Source: Alloalcanivorax marinus
GTDB lineage: Bacteria > Pseudomonadota > Gammaproteobacteria > Pseudomonadales > Alcanivoracaceae
Length of the DNA: 64,000 nt
NCBI RefSeq assembly: GCF_016906305.1
Contig: NZ_JADDOL010000001.1
Coordinates: 186,001-250,000 of the forward strand
Direction: 5' to 3'
The notes under the pieces were generated by a model. That model was not told the DNA's origin. It was given only the letters and a program-made list of their open reading frames with translations, and ran no database searches. Both the position numbers and the translations under genes were made by a program. This document shows, piece after piece, positions 51,412 to 62,345 of the stretch (position 1 is its first letter; every line of letters begins with the position of its first letter).

Positions 51412-52788
51412 CTATTTGCCGATGCAGAAGGACGAGAAGATGCGCCCCAGCAGATCGTCGGCGGTAAAGGCGCCGGTGATTTCCTCCAGGGCCTGCTGGG
51501 CGGCGCGCAAATCCTCCGCCAGCAGTTCGCCGGCGGCGTGCTGGTAGAGCTGTTGGCGGCCCTTTTCCAGGGCGGCCAGGGCCTGTTCCAGGGCGGTGAT
51601 GTGGCGGCGGCGGGCGGAGAAGCGGCTTTGCCCGGTGCCCTGATAACCGGCCACGGTTTTCAGGTGATCGCGCAGCGCTTCAAGCCCCTCGCCGGTGGCG
51701 GCGGACAGGGCGAAGGTGTCCGCCGGGGAAGGCCGTGGCCCCGCCGGCAGGCCGCTCAGGTCCGCCTTGTTGAGCACCCGGGTCACCGGCAAATTCAGAT
51801 GGTCCAGCTCCTGCTGGCTGCGCGGCAGCAGGGTCGCCAGATCGGTGAGGTCCACGTCCGTCTCCTGGGAATCCACCACCACCAGCAACCGGTCCGCCTT
51901 GCGGATTTCCTCATAGGCGCGGCGGATGCCTTCCTGCTCCACCCGGTCCGGGCTCTCGCGCAGCCCGGCGGTGTCGATCAGGTTCAGGGGCAGACCGTCC
52001 AGCTGAATGGCTTCGCGCAGCACGTCCCGGGTGGTGCCGGCCACTTCGGTGACGATGGCCGCCTCGTGGCCGGCCAGGGCGTTCATCAGCGACGACTTGC
52101 CGGCGTTGGGTTTGCCGGCGATCACCAGGGTCAGGCCCTCGCGAATCAGCCGGCCCTGACGGGCGCTGTCCAGCACCGTGCCCGCCTGGGCGATCAGGTC
52201 GGTGAGATCGTCCGCCACGCCCCCTTCGGAAAGGAAGTCGATTTCCTCTTCCGGGAAATCGATGGCCGCCTCCACGTAGATGCGCAACTGGATCAGCTGC
52301 TCCACCAGGGTATTCACCTCCCGGGAGAAGGCGCCCTGCAGGGAGCCGAGCGCGGCGCGGGCGGATTCCCGGGTGCCGGCGTCGATCAGGTCGGCGATGG
52401 CCTCCGCCTGGGTCAGGTCCATCTTGTCGTTGAGGAAGGCGCGCTGGGAAAACTCCCCGGCCAGCGCCGGGCGGGCGCCGTGATGCACGCAGGCGGCCAC
52501 CAGGGTATCCAGAATCACCGGGCCGCCATGGCCCTGCAGCTCCACCACGTCCTCGCCGGTGAACGAACCGGGGCCGGGAAACCAGAGCACCAGCCCTTCG
52601 TCGATCAGCTGGCCCTGCCCATCGCGGAAGCGGGCGAAATGGGCGGTGCGCGGCGTCAGGGCCCGGTCACCGATCAAAGCACCGGCGATACGCCGGGCGT
52701 CCGGCCCGGACAGACGCACCACGCCGACACCGCCCCGGCCGGGGGCGGTGGCGACGGCGACGATGGTATCGGGAGCGGTAAGCGGCAT
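51412..52788 (-). CDS. mnmE: tRNA modification GTPase MnmE
   Basis: The 458-residue protein has the formyl-tetrahydrofolate-binding N-terminal domain ([20 protein letters not shown]), a G domain with [31 protein letters not shown] and NKADL, and the C-terminal CIGK with its conserved Cys. It works with MnmG on wobble uridine. The in-frame region upstream of 52788 is not MnmE-like. A yidC terminator lies 41 bp upstream and a TATAAT six bases before the ATG, with no Shine-Dalgarno, suggesting a separate, possibly leaderless transcript. Confidence 0.96.
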   Translation of the reverse strand: MPLTAPDTIVAVATAPGRGGVGVVRLSGPDARRIAGALIGDRALTPRTAHFARFRDGQGQLIDEGLVLWFPGPGSFTGEDVVELQGHGGPVILDTLVAACVHHGARPALAGEFSQRAFLNDKMDLTQAEAIADLIDAGTRESARAALGSLQGAFSREVNTLVEQLIQLRIYVEAAIDFPEEEIDFLSEGGVADDLTDLIAQAGTVLDSARQGRLIREGLTLVIAGKPNAGKSSLMNALAGHEAAIVTEVAGTTRDVLREAIQLDGLPLNLIDTAGLRESPDRVEQEGIRRAYEEIRKADRLLVVVDSQETDVDLTDLATLLPRSQQELDHLNLPVTRVLNKADLSGLPAGPRPSPADTFALSAATGEGLEALRDHLKTVAGYQGTGQSRFSARRRHITALEQALAALEKGRQQLYQHAAGELLAEDLRAAQQALEEITGAFTADDLLGRIFSSFCIGK

Positions 52789-52794
52789 GGCGGA

Positions 52795-52800
52795 ATTATA
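52795..52800 (-). promoter_or_regulatory. TATAAT hexamer six bases upstream of mnmE
   Basis: A perfect -10 consensus on the minus strand would place the transcription start at or near the mnmE ATG. No good -35 exists at standard spacing. Confidence 0.45.
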
Positions 52801-52828
52801 GAAAGGGCCGGGGCGCGGAGGCCAGAAA

Positions 52829-52857
52829 GAAAAAGGCCGGTCACGGGGACCGGCCTT
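52829..52857 (-). terminator. Intrinsic terminator of the yidC transcript
   Basis: On the minus strand AAGGCCGGTC, a five-base loop and GACCGGCCTT form a perfect ten-base stem followed by TTTTCTTTCT. It lies 27 bp after the yidC stop and separates yidC from mnmE. Confidence 0.92.
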
Positions 52858-52883
52858 CGCGGATCGGTGACGCCACGGGATCG

Positions 52884-54623
52884 CTAGCTTTCGCTTTCGA
52901 TCTTGCGGGTGATCACGTACTGCTGGCCGATGGACAGCAGGTTGTTGGTCAGCCAGTACAGCACCAGACCCGCCGGGAACCACAGCATGAACACCGAGAA
53001 CACCAGCGGCATCCACTTCATCACCTGGGCCTGGGTGGGGTCCGCCGGGGTCGGGTTGAGGCGGGTCTGCAAGAACATGGACGCGCCCATCAGGATCGGC
53101 AGCACGAAGTAGGGGTCCATCACCGACAGGTCGTTGATCCACAGGAAGAACGGCGCCTGGCGCAGCTCCACGGATTCCAGCAGCACGTAGTACAGGGAGA
53201 TGAACACCGGCATCTGCACGATCATCGGCAGACAGCCGCCCAGCGGGTTGATCTTCTCGCGCTGGAACAGCTTCATGGTTTCCTGCTGCTGTTTCTGGCG
53301 ATCGCTCTTGTACTCTTCCTTGATGCGCTGCATCTCCGGGGCCACCTTGCGCATCTTGGCCATGGAGCGGTAGCTGGTGGCGCTGAGCTTGAAGAACAGC
53401 ATCTTGATGATGAACGTCAGCAGGATGATGGCCACGCCCCAGTTGCCGACGCCCACGCCCAGATCAATGTCCAGGCCGAACAGATCCAGTTCGCCGCTCT
53501 GCAGGAACACCAGCACGTGGAAAATGGGCTGGGCGATGAACCACAGCCAGCCGTAGTCCACGGTCATGTTCAGGCCGGGGCTGATGGCTTCCAGATTGTC
53601 CTGGATTTTCGGGCCGGTATAGAACTCGGCGTAGAACACCTTCTCTTCACCCGGAGCCACTTCCTGGTTGGCGCCGACGAAGCGCAGCAGGTACTCGTTG
53701 CGGTTCTGGCGGTACAGAGTGGAGTAGGTGTAGCGGCCCTGGGCGTCGGGTACCCAGGCGGACACGAAGTAATGCTGCAGCATGGCGATCCAGCCGCCAT
53801 CCTGGGTGAGCTTCAGCGGCTCTTCCTGGATATCGTCGAAGGGCAGCTTGTTGTAGGGCTTGTCCGCGCTCCAGTAGGCGGCGCCCAGATAGGTGGGCAT
53901 GGGGATGATGCCCTGGCTGCTCTTGCCCGGGTCCTCGCTGCCGTCACGCTTGATCTGGCCGTACAGGGCACCCTGCCAGGGCTCGCCGCTGTTGTTGCGA
54001 ACGATATGGCTGACCCGCACCAGGTAGCTGCCGCGCTCGAAGGTATAGCGTTTGATGATCTCCACACCGCCGGCCTGCTGCAGCGTCAGATCCACGTTCA
54101 ATTCCTTGTCACCGTCACTCAGCCGGTAGCTGGACTGGGCGGCCTGCCAGGTGGGGCGGCCGTCCTTGGTGTCGGTGCCGTTGCGGCCCACCAGGCCGCT
54201 TTGCGCCACATAGGTCCGCGCCTGGTCGTTCTCCAGCAGCACGAAGGGCTGGTCCGGGGTGTCGGCATGACGCGGGTATTCCGGCAGCGCCACCCGCACG
54301 ATGTCGCCGCCCACCGGGTTGATTTCCAGATTCAGGACGTCGGTGTTGACCTGGATGCGCTGGCCCGGGTTGGCCGGCGTATCCGCGGTGGCCGGGGCCC
54401 GGGGTTGTTCACCGCCGGTGTCGGGGACGCCGCTGTCATTGGCGACGTCCGGCTCGGGCAGAGGATGGGCGGAATCCTCGTCGCCGGAGGGCCCGGCGTC
54501 CGCCGGAGCCTGCTGCTGGGTCACCGGAGTCGTCGGTGCCATGTAGTCCTGCTGCCAGGCCTGGATGAGCAGGTAGGAGACAACGGCAATGCCGGTGATC
54601 ACTAACGCGCGAGGGATATCCAT
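52884..54623 (-). CDS. yidC: Membrane protein insertase YidC
   Basis: The 579-residue protein has an N-terminal membrane helix ([18 protein letters not shown]), a large periplasmic P1 domain, and the C-terminal Oxa1-like five-helix core including [18 protein letters not shown] and [16 protein letters not shown]. It inserts membrane proteins, among them ATP synthase subunits a and c, with or without SecYEG. It is slightly longer than E. coli YidC (548) owing to an Ala/Pro/Asp-rich linker after the first helix. It follows rnpA by 42 bp; the usual yidD gene is missing between them. Confidence 0.97.
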   Translation of the reverse strand: MDIPRALVITGIAVVSYLLIQAWQQDYMAPTTPVTQQQAPADAGPSGDEDSAHPLPEPDVANDSGVPDTGGEQPRAPATADTPANPGQRIQVNTDVLNLEINPVGGDIVRVALPEYPRHADTPDQPFVLLENDQARTYVAQSGLVGRNGTDTKDGRPTWQAAQSSYRLSDGDKELNVDLTLQQAGGVEIIKRYTFERGSYLVRVSHIVRNNSGEPWQGALYGQIKRDGSEDPGKSSQGIIPMPTYLGAAYWSADKPYNKLPFDDIQEEPLKLTQDGGWIAMLQHYFVSAWVPDAQGRYTYSTLYRQNRNEYLLRFVGANQEVAPGEEKVFYAEFYTGPKIQDNLEAISPGLNMTVDYGWLWFIAQPIFHVLVFLQSGELDLFGLDIDLGVGVGNWGVAIILLTFIIKMLFFKLSATSYRSMAKMRKVAPEMQRIKEEYKSDRQKQQQETMKLFQREKINPLGGCLPMIVQMPVFISLYYVLLESVELRQAPFFLWINDLSVMDPYFVLPILMGASMFLQTRLNPTPADPTQAQVMKWMPLVFSVFMLWFPAGLVLYWLTNNLLSIGQQYVITRKIESES

Positions 54624-54665
54624 AGTCAGATTTAATTCTGGCGAGAAAAAGCGGACGGCAGTTTC

Positions 54666-55055
54666 TCAGTCTTGCTGGCGCTTGGCAAGCAGCTTGTCCA
54701 GCAGCGACGCCAGCAACGGCGTGGCGGAACGGCCGCCATCCGGCGGACAGGGGGCCCGCAGAAGGACGATCAGATCCAGGCCGGCCAGAGCATGTTGGCG
54801 CAATCGGAATTGCTCGCGGGCACGACGCTTAATGGCACCCCGGTCCACCGCCCGACGGGCACGACGGCGTCCCACCACCAGGCCAAGGCGGGCCTGCGGC
54901 AAGTTGTTGCGCCGGGCAAGAATCAGGATATAGCGGTCGGAGACACGGAAGTCCGGGGCATCGAAGACGGCCCGGAATTGATCACCGCCAAGAAGGCGTT
55001 GATCGCGGGTAAAGGAAAGCGAGGGAGAATCTGGAAGCGCTGACCGGTGCACCAT
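54666..55055 (-). CDS. rnpA: Ribonuclease P protein component
   Basis: The 129-residue basic protein follows rpmH by 42 bp and has the family fold pattern: SLSFTRDQRLLGGDQFRAVF, ARLGLVVGRRRARRAVDRGAIKRRAREQF in consecutive parts. It assists the RNA subunit in 5' maturation of tRNA. The usual RNxxKR signature reads RGAIKR here (72-77), so the conserved Asn is replaced by Gly. The ATG lacks a visible Shine-Dalgarno. Confidence 0.92.
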   Translation of the reverse strand: MVHRSALPDSPSLSFTRDQRLLGGDQFRAVFDAPDFRVSDRYILILARRNNLPQARLGLVVGRRRARRAVDRGAIKRRAREQFRLRQHALAGLDLIVLLRAPCPPDGGRSATPLLASLLDKLLAKRQQD

Positions 55056-55097
55056 GGAAAAACAGCAGTGACAGAACGGTCAGCGCCGACGGCCGAC

Positions 55098-55232
55098 TCA
55101 GACGGTCAGCCGCTTGCGGCCCTTGGCGCGACGGGCGGCCAGTACCTTGCGGCCGTTTTTGGTGGCCATGCGGGCACGGAAACCGTGGTTGCGCTTGCGC
55201 TTCAGATTGCTCGGTTGGAATGTCCGTTTCAT
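55098..55232 (-). CDS. rpmH: 50S ribosomal protein L34
   Basis: This short gene encodes 44 residues beginning [20 protein letters not shown] and ending [11 protein letters not shown], unmistakably L34. It is the first gene of the rpmH-rnpA-yidC unit and is transcribed away from oriC from a near-consensus promoter. Confidence 0.98.
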   Translation of the reverse strand: MKRTFQPSNLKRKRNHGFRARMATKNGRKVLAARRAKGRKRLTV

Positions 55233-55278
55233 GGCGTCATCCCCAAAAGTGGATTCAGGTGTCTATAAGAGGGCGCGG

Positions 55279-55307
55279 ATAATAGCCCTGGCGAGGAGGG
55301 CTGTCAA
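55279..55307 (-). promoter_or_regulatory. rpmH promoter
   Basis: On the minus strand TTGACA (55302-55307), 17 bp, TATTAT (55279-55284). The -35 is perfect and the -10 one base off consensus, 46 bp upstream of the rpmH start, fitting a highly expressed ribosomal gene. Confidence 0.88.
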
Positions 55308-55605
55308 CCGATCCGCGAGTCCGGTGGGTTCGGGCCGGCACGGCCTGGGTAGCCGGTTATCAATAGATTTAAGAATTTAAATTTCTTTTTAGAAGCAGTG
55401 GTAGTAATAGGGGAAAGCGGTTTCTGTGGAAAAGACTGAAAAGTCTAATGTATTCAACGAGTTGGCATGTTGTTAACTGCCTTATAACTGTGTGTAACCC
55501 CTGGTGACGGCACGCGGACAGCCTGTCGAAGGTTGTGGAACAGATTCATGCACGAGGTTATCCCCAGGGTTTTCGCCCCGTCGGCGCACAGGGTTGTGGA
55601 CCCAC

Positions 55606-55614
55606 TTATCCACA
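55606..55614 (+). promoter_or_regulatory. DnaA box, perfect consensus
   Basis: TTATCCACA on the plus strand within oriC, about 110 bp upstream of the dnaA start. Confidence 0.9.
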
Positions 55615-55645
55615 GCTGGCACGAAAAGAAAAACACCGGTCAAGC

Positions 55646-55654
55646 TGTGGATAA
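55646..55654 (-). promoter_or_regulatory. DnaA box, perfect consensus, near the dnaA promoter
   Basis: TGTGGATAA (TTATCCACA on the minus strand) lies about 17 bp upstream of a TATAGA hexamer at 55671-55676 that may be the dnaA -10, so it could mediate autorepression by DnaA. Confidence 0.85.
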
Positions 55655-55716
55655 TTGGGCGCGCGGGGGTATAGAATGCGCAGTCTTATTTCATGGATTC
55701 AGGCAAAGGCGGGGAC

Positions 55717-57108
55717 GTGTCCGAGGAGCTTTGGCATCGCTGTTTGACGCGGCTGGAGGACGAATTGCCTTCGCAGCAATTCAATATGTGGATCCGGCCG
55801 CTGCAGGTGTCGGCGTCCGCGGACGGGGGAGAAATGACCCTGTTCGCGCCCAATCGCTTCGTGGTCGACTGGGTTCGCGACAAATACCTGGAACGCATCG
55901 GCGAGGTGCTGGGCGAATTGCAAAGCGGCCCCCTCCCCCAGGTGCGTCTGGAAGTGGGCAGCTCCCGGTCCCGCCCGGCGCCGCCGGCCCAGCCCTCCGC
56001 CCCGGCGCCCGAGCGGCGCGCCACGCCCTCGGTGGAGCCGCGCCCGCGGGCGGTGTCCACGGAACTGGGGGGCGCGGCCAAACATCGCAGCAACCTCAAT
56101 TCCAGCTTTACCTTCGTCACCTTCGTGGAAGGCAAGTCCAACCGCATGGCCAGCGCGGCGGCCCAGCAGGTGGCCGAGAACCCGGCCAGCCACGGCTACA
56201 ACCCCCTGCTGCTGTATGGCGGCGTGGGGCTGGGCAAGACCCACCTGATGCACGCGGTGGGCAACGAGCTGCTGCGGCGCAACCCCAACGCCAAGGTGGT
56301 CTATCTGCACAGCGAGCGGTTCGTGGCGGACATGATTTCGGCGCTGCGCAACAAGACCATCAATGAGTTCAAGCGCTTTTACCGGTCGGTGGACGCGCTG
56401 CTGATCGATGATATTCAGTTTTTTGCAGGTAAGGAGCAGTCCCAGGAGGAGTTCTTCCATACCTTTAATGCCTTGTTGGAAAACGGCCAGCAGATCATCC
56501 TGACCTGCGACAAGTTTCCCAAGGAGGTGGATGGCCTGGAGGAGCGGCTGAAGAGCCGGTTCGGCTGGGGGCTCTCCCAGCCGCTGGAACCGCCGGAGCT
56601 GGAGACCCGGGTGGCGATCCTCAAGAAGAAGGCCGAGGAAGCCCGGGTGGAACTGCCCAATGACGCTGCCTTCTTTATCGCCCAGCGTATTCGCTCCAAC
56701 GTGCGCGAGCTGGAAGGCGCCCTGCGCCGGGTGATTGCCCATGTGCGGTTCACCGGGGCGCAGATCGATATCGGTCTGATCAAGGAGGCGCTCAAGGACC
56801 TGATTGCCTTGCAGGCCCGGCAGATCAGTATCGACAATATCCAGCGCACCGTGGCGGAATACTACAAGATCAAGGTGCCGGACCTGCATTCACCACGGCG
56901 CACCCGGTCCGTGGCGCGGCCTCGCCAGGTGGCGATGGCACTGTCCAAGGAATTGACCAGTCACAGCCTGCCGGAGATCGGGGAAAGTTTTGGCGGCCGT
57001 GACCACACCACCGTGCTGCACGCCTGCCGCAAGGTGGCGGAATTGCGGGAATCCAACCCGGAAATAGAAGAAGATTACCAGAACCTCCTGAGGACCCTGA
57101 CGTCCTGA
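55717..57108 (+). CDS. dnaA: Chromosomal replication initiator DnaA
   Basis: DnaA binds boxes in oriC and melts the origin. Domain I begins [29 protein letters not shown], domain II is a Pro/Ala linker (about 80-125), domain III has the Walker [11 protein letters not shown], Walker [10 protein letters not shown] and [10 protein letters not shown], and domain IV ends with [13 protein letters not shown] that reads the DnaA box. I chose the GTG at 55717, giving 463 residues, because homologues begin at this point; an ATG at 55693 would add eight residues. It heads dnaA-dnaN-recF-gyrB. Confidence 0.97.
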   Translation: MSEELWHRCLTRLEDELPSQQFNMWIRPLQVSASADGGEMTLFAPNRFVVDWVRDKYLERIGEVLGELQSGPLPQVRLEVGSSRSRPAPPAQPSAPAPERRATPSVEPRPRAVSTELGGAAKHRSNLNSSFTFVTFVEGKSNRMASAAAQQVAENPASHGYNPLLLYGGVGLGKTHLMHAVGNELLRRNPNAKVVYLHSERFVADMISALRNKTINEFKRFYRSVDALLIDDIQFFAGKEQSQEEFFHTFNALLENGQQIILTCDKFPKEVDGLEERLKSRFGWGLSQPLEPPELETRVAILKKKAEEARVELPNDAAFFIAQRIRSNVRELEGALRRVIAHVRFTGAQIDIGLIKEALKDLIALQARQISIDNIQRTVAEYYKIKVPDLHSPRRTRSVARPRQVAMALSKELTSHSLPEIGESFGGRDHTTVLHACRKVAELRESNPEIEEDYQNLLRTLTS

Positions 57109-57137
57109 CGGATCCACTGATAACGGGAAAGCGAGAC

Positions 57138-58238
57138 ATGAAATTCTCCATCAACCGTGAACAACTGCTCAAGCCGCTGCAGCAGGTGGCCGCGGTGGTC
57201 GAAAAACGCCAGACGTTGCCGGTGCTGTCCAACGTGCTTATGGAAGTGGGCGACGGTCAGCTTTCCCTGACCGGTACCGATCTTGAACTGGAGCTGGTGG
57301 CCCGGTTGCCGCTGGAAGGCGAGCACCAGGCCGGGGAAACCACGGTGCCCGCCCGCAAGCTGGTGGACATCGCCAAGAGCCTGCCGGCGGAGGCGGACAT
57401 TCGCTTTGAGATGGACGGCGAACGCATGCTGGTGCGCTCCGGCCGCAGCCGTTTCTCGCTGACCACCCTGCCGGCGTCCGAGTTTCCCAACCAGGACGAG
57501 GACAACGCCGGCTCGGTGCTGGAGATCGCCCCGTCCGCGCTGCGAGACCTGATCGACCATACCGCCTTCTCCATGGCCCAGCAGGACGTGCGTTACTACC
57601 TGAACGGCATGCTGTTCGAGCTGCGCCCGGGCATGCTGCGGGCGGTGTCCACCGACGGCCACCGGCTGGCCCTGTGCGACGCCAGCATGGAAGGCCAGAG
57701 CGAAGAGGCCTCGGTGATCCTGCCGCGCAAGGGCGTGATGGAGCTGGCCCGTATTCTGTCCGACGCCGGCGAGAGCGTGCGTCTGACCCTGGGCCGCAAT
57801 CATGTCCGCATCGTAGCGGGCTCCATTACCTTTACCTCCAAACTGGTGGACGGCAAGTTCCCGGAGTACGAGCGGGTGATTCCCAAGGACGGCTCGCGCA
57901 TTGTTCTGGCCGACCGGGAGACCCTGCGCCAGGCCCTGGCCCGGGTGGCGATTCTTTCCAACGAGAAGTATCGCGGCGTGCGGGTGCAGCTCTCCGAGGG
58001 CAGCCTGCGTATCGTGGCCAATAACCCGGAGCAGGAGGAAGCGGAGGAAGAAGTGTCCGTGGATTTCGACGGGGGCCCGTTGGAAATCGGCTTCAACGTC
58101 AGCTACCTGCTGGACGTGCTCAACACCATGGACGGCACCCAGGCCCGCCTGGAACTGGGCGACAGCAACAGCAGTGCGCTGATCACCGATCCGGAGCACG
58201 AGGCGGCCCTGTATGTGGTCATGCCCATGCGTCTCTGA
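57138..58238 (+). CDS. dnaN: DNA polymerase III beta subunit (sliding clamp)
   Basis: The 366-residue protein starts MKFSINREQLLKPLQQV and ends VVMPMRL, with three repeated clamp domains. It encircles DNA and tethers the polymerase and many repair factors. It lies 29 bp after dnaA, consistent with co-transcription. A GC-rich hairpin follows. Confidence 0.98.
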   Translation: MKFSINREQLLKPLQQVAAVVEKRQTLPVLSNVLMEVGDGQLSLTGTDLELELVARLPLEGEHQAGETTVPARKLVDIAKSLPAEADIRFEMDGERMLVRSGRSRFSLTTLPASEFPNQDEDNAGSVLEIAPSALRDLIDHTAFSMAQQDVRYYLNGMLFELRPGMLRAVSTDGHRLALCDASMEGQSEEASVILPRKGVMELARILSDAGESVRLTLGRNHVRIVAGSITFTSKLVDGKFPEYERVIPKDGSRIVLADRETLRQALARVAILSNEKYRGVRVQLSEGSLRIVANNPEQEEAEEEVSVDFDGGPLEIGFNVSYLLDVLNTMDGTQARLELGDSNSSALITDPEHEAALYVVMPMRL

Positions 58239-58255
58239 TTCTCCGTCCGTTACCC

Positions 58256-58277
58256 GGCCCGGCGACTCCGCCGGGCC
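58256..58277 (+). other. Hairpin between dnaN and recF
   Basis: GGCCCGGCG (58256-58264), ACTC, CGCCGGGCC (58269-58277): a perfect nine-base stem 17 bp after dnaN. No T-run follows, but it may reduce read-through into recF or stabilise dnaN mRNA. Confidence 0.6.
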
Positions 58278-58316
58278 GCCGCTCCCCGCCTCTTTGCCCT
58301 CGCCCCTGCCCCGTCC

Positions 58317-59414
58317 ATGCTGACCGATCTGCGACTGACCGACTTCCGTAATTATCGGGAAGCCGAGCTGGCTCCGGCGCCGGGTCTGAACCTGATTTTT
58401 GGCGACAACGGCAGCGGCAAGACCAGCCTGCTGGAAGCCATCTATTTCATCGGCAGTGGTGGCCGCTCGTTTCGCGGTGGCCGCCTGTCCAGGCTGGTCC
58501 GGGACGGCGCGCCGGCGGCGACCCTGTTCGCTCGGGTGGCCCAGGGCGAGCTTGAGCATCGTCTGGGGGTGCGCCGCTCTCCCTCCGGTATCGATTCCCT
58601 GAAATTGAACGGCGCCACCCCGGGTGCGCTCAGTGACGTGGCGGCGTTGCTGCCGGTGTTGGCGCTGCATCCTCAATCGGTGGAGCTGGTGTTCGGCGCG
58701 TCCGCCCTGCGCCGGCGGTTCGTGGATTGGGGAATGTTCCACGTGGAACATTCTTTCCTTCCCGCTTGGAAGGAAGCGAACACCGCCCTGAAACACCGGA
58801 ACGCCCTGCTCCGCAGTCGCCGTATCAGCCCTCGTGAGCTGACATACTGGGACCAGAAACTGGCGGCGACTTCTGGTAGTATTGAAGGGTTGCGAAGTGG
58901 GTATTTGCAACGTTTGAAGGCGGAGTGGAAAGCGGTGCTCGCACTGCTGGCGCCGGAGTTGAAAGGCGACCTGACGCTGCAGACCGGCCTCCGGGACGGC
59001 GAGTCCTATCTGGACGCTCTGACCCGCACCCGCGAAGACGATCTGCGTCGCGGGTTCACCCAAACCGGGTTTCATCGCTCGGAGCTGAAGATCACCGTGG
59101 GCGGCACCCTGGCCCGGGATCGTGTATCCCGCGGGCAAGCGAAGGTACTGGCCTATGGCCTGGTGCTGGCCCAGCTGCCGTTGATCGCGGCGGCGGGAAA
59201 GGTCTGCACCCTGCTGGTGGATGATCTGGGCTCGGAGCTGGATCAGGACCATCGGGCGACGCTGCTGGCGTTTCTGGCCCGGGGCGCGCACCAAACATTG
59301 ATTACCGCGGTGGACCGGGAACAGCTGGGCCCCGCGGTGGTGGAAACGGGCGAAGCGGCAAGAATGTTCCACGTGGAACATGGCCGTGTTCGACGGATAT
59401 CGGACGACCCATAG
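58317..59414 (+). CDS. recF: DNA replication and repair protein RecF, containing two parS sites
   Basis: RecF, with RecO and RecR, loads RecA at single-strand gaps. The 365-residue SMC-like ATPase has Walker A GDNGSGKTSLLEAI (about 30-43), the signature region VSRGQAKVLAYGLVLAQ, and Walker B LLVDDLGSELD. It begins MLTDLRLTDFRNYREAEL as in the family, but the ATG has no visible Shine-Dalgarno, suggesting weak translation. The peptide MFHVEH occurs twice, each encoded by a 16-bp parS-type palindrome. Confidence 0.96.
   Translation: MLTDLRLTDFRNYREAELAPAPGLNLIFGDNGSGKTSLLEAIYFIGSGGRSFRGGRLSRLVRDGAPAATLFARVAQGELEHRLGVRRSPSGIDSLKLNGATPGALSDVAALLPVLALHPQSVELVFGASALRRRFVDWGMFHVEHSFLPAWKEANTALKHRNALLRSRRISPRELTYWDQKLAATSGSIEGLRSGYLQRLKAEWKAVLALLAPELKGDLTLQTGLRDGESYLDALTRTREDDLRRGFTQTGFHRSELKITVGGTLARDRVSRGQAKVLAYGLVLAQLPLIAAAGKVCTLLVDDLGSELDQDHRATLLAFLARGAHQTLITAVDREQLGPAVVETGEAARMFHVEHGRVRRISDDP
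58735..58750. other. parS-type site 1 (ParB loading site) in recF
   Basis: TGTTCCACGTGGAACA, a perfect palindrome identical to the parS consensus of Pseudomonas. With flanking AA and TT it extends to a 20-bp perfect palindrome (58733-58752). It encodes FHVE of a conserved RecF DWGxFH region. Confidence 0.93.
59365..59380. other. parS-type site 2 (ParB loading site) in recF
   Basis: A second exact TGTTCCACGTGGAACA, 630 bp after the first and in the same reading frame, encoding MFHVEH near the RecF C-terminus. Presence of parAB in the window supports function as centromere sites. Confidence 0.93.
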
Positions 59415-59420
59415 GATTAG

Positions 59421-61838
<2,418 letters not shown>

Positions 61839-61853
61839 TCGACCGGAAAGGAC

Positions 61854-61878
61854 GCGCGACCGGCGGGGCCGGTCGCGC
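61854..61878. terminator. Hairpin after gyrB
   Basis: GCGCGACCGGC, a three-base loop and GCCGGTCGCGC form a perfect eleven-base stem between the convergent gyrB and H-NS-type genes. No clear T-run is present on either side. Confidence 0.7.
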
Positions 61879-61893
61879 CGAACAAGGCGGATT

Positions 61894-62259
61894 TTAAACC
61901 TCGAAGTCTTCCAGCTTGGCGCCCTGCTCCACTGCTTCGCGCAGCCACACCGGGCGTTTGCCACGGCCGGTCCAGGTCTGGGAGCTGTCCTTCGGATTGC
62001 GGTATTTGATCTTCGCCGGTTTACGCACGCCCGCCTTTTTCTTACGGGTGGTGGATTTGCGTGCGGTGGTCTTCTTCTTGCGACCCTTGTTCTCTTCCAG
62101 CAGGTCGTCCACGGAAACGCCCAGATCCTTGGCGATCTTGTTGATTTCCGCCTGAGCGTTCTTCACCGCTTCCATGCGTTTTTTCTCGAGCTTGCGCTCC
62201 GCCTGGCGGATCAGTTTTTCGAGATCGGCGACGGAGTAATCATCCAAATTAATGGTCAT
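61894..62259 (-). CDS. H-NS histone-family DNA-binding protein
   Basis: The 121-residue protein has an N-terminal coiled-coil oligomerisation segment (about 5-60), a Lys/Arg-rich linker (about 60-85) and a C-terminal domain KYRNPKDSSQTWTGRGKRPVWL, with the H-NS core TWTGRGKRP. Such proteins bind AT-rich DNA and silence foreign or regulated genes. It starts after AAGGAA and stands alone between gyrB and the plsC-type gene. Confidence 0.92.
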   Translation of the reverse strand: MTINLDDYSVADLEKLIRQAERKLEKKRMEAVKNAQAEINKIAKDLGVSVDDLLEENKGRKKKTTARKSTTRKKKAGVRKPAKIKYRNPKDSSQTWTGRGKRPVWLREAVEQGAKLEDFEV

Positions 62260-62345
62260 TTCGGGTGTTCCTTAACGGTAGCGACGAACATGAGTTATAA
62301 GCGGCTATCGCGGCCGACTGTAAGTATTATCCCGGGAAAACGCAA

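Larger units (their letters stand above)
55357..55660. other. Chromosomal replication origin oriC
   Basis: The region between rpmH and dnaA holds an AT-rich stretch (55357-55396) that could be the unwinding element, followed by DnaA boxes. Perfect boxes are TTATCCACA at 55606-55614 (plus) and its complement at 55646-55654 (minus). Near matches are TTATCCCCA at 55558-55566 and TGTGGAAAA at 55425-55433 (each 8/9), plus weaker 7/9 sites at 55357-55365 and 55534-55542. The rpmH-dnaA position is the pseudomonad-type origin, and gene orientation switches here. Boundaries are approximate. Confidence 0.88.

Noticed and set aside
57075-59381. A 768-codon minus-strand frame opposite dnaN and recF
   Set aside because: Shadow of dnaN and recF; its MFHVEH start arises only because parS is palindromic.
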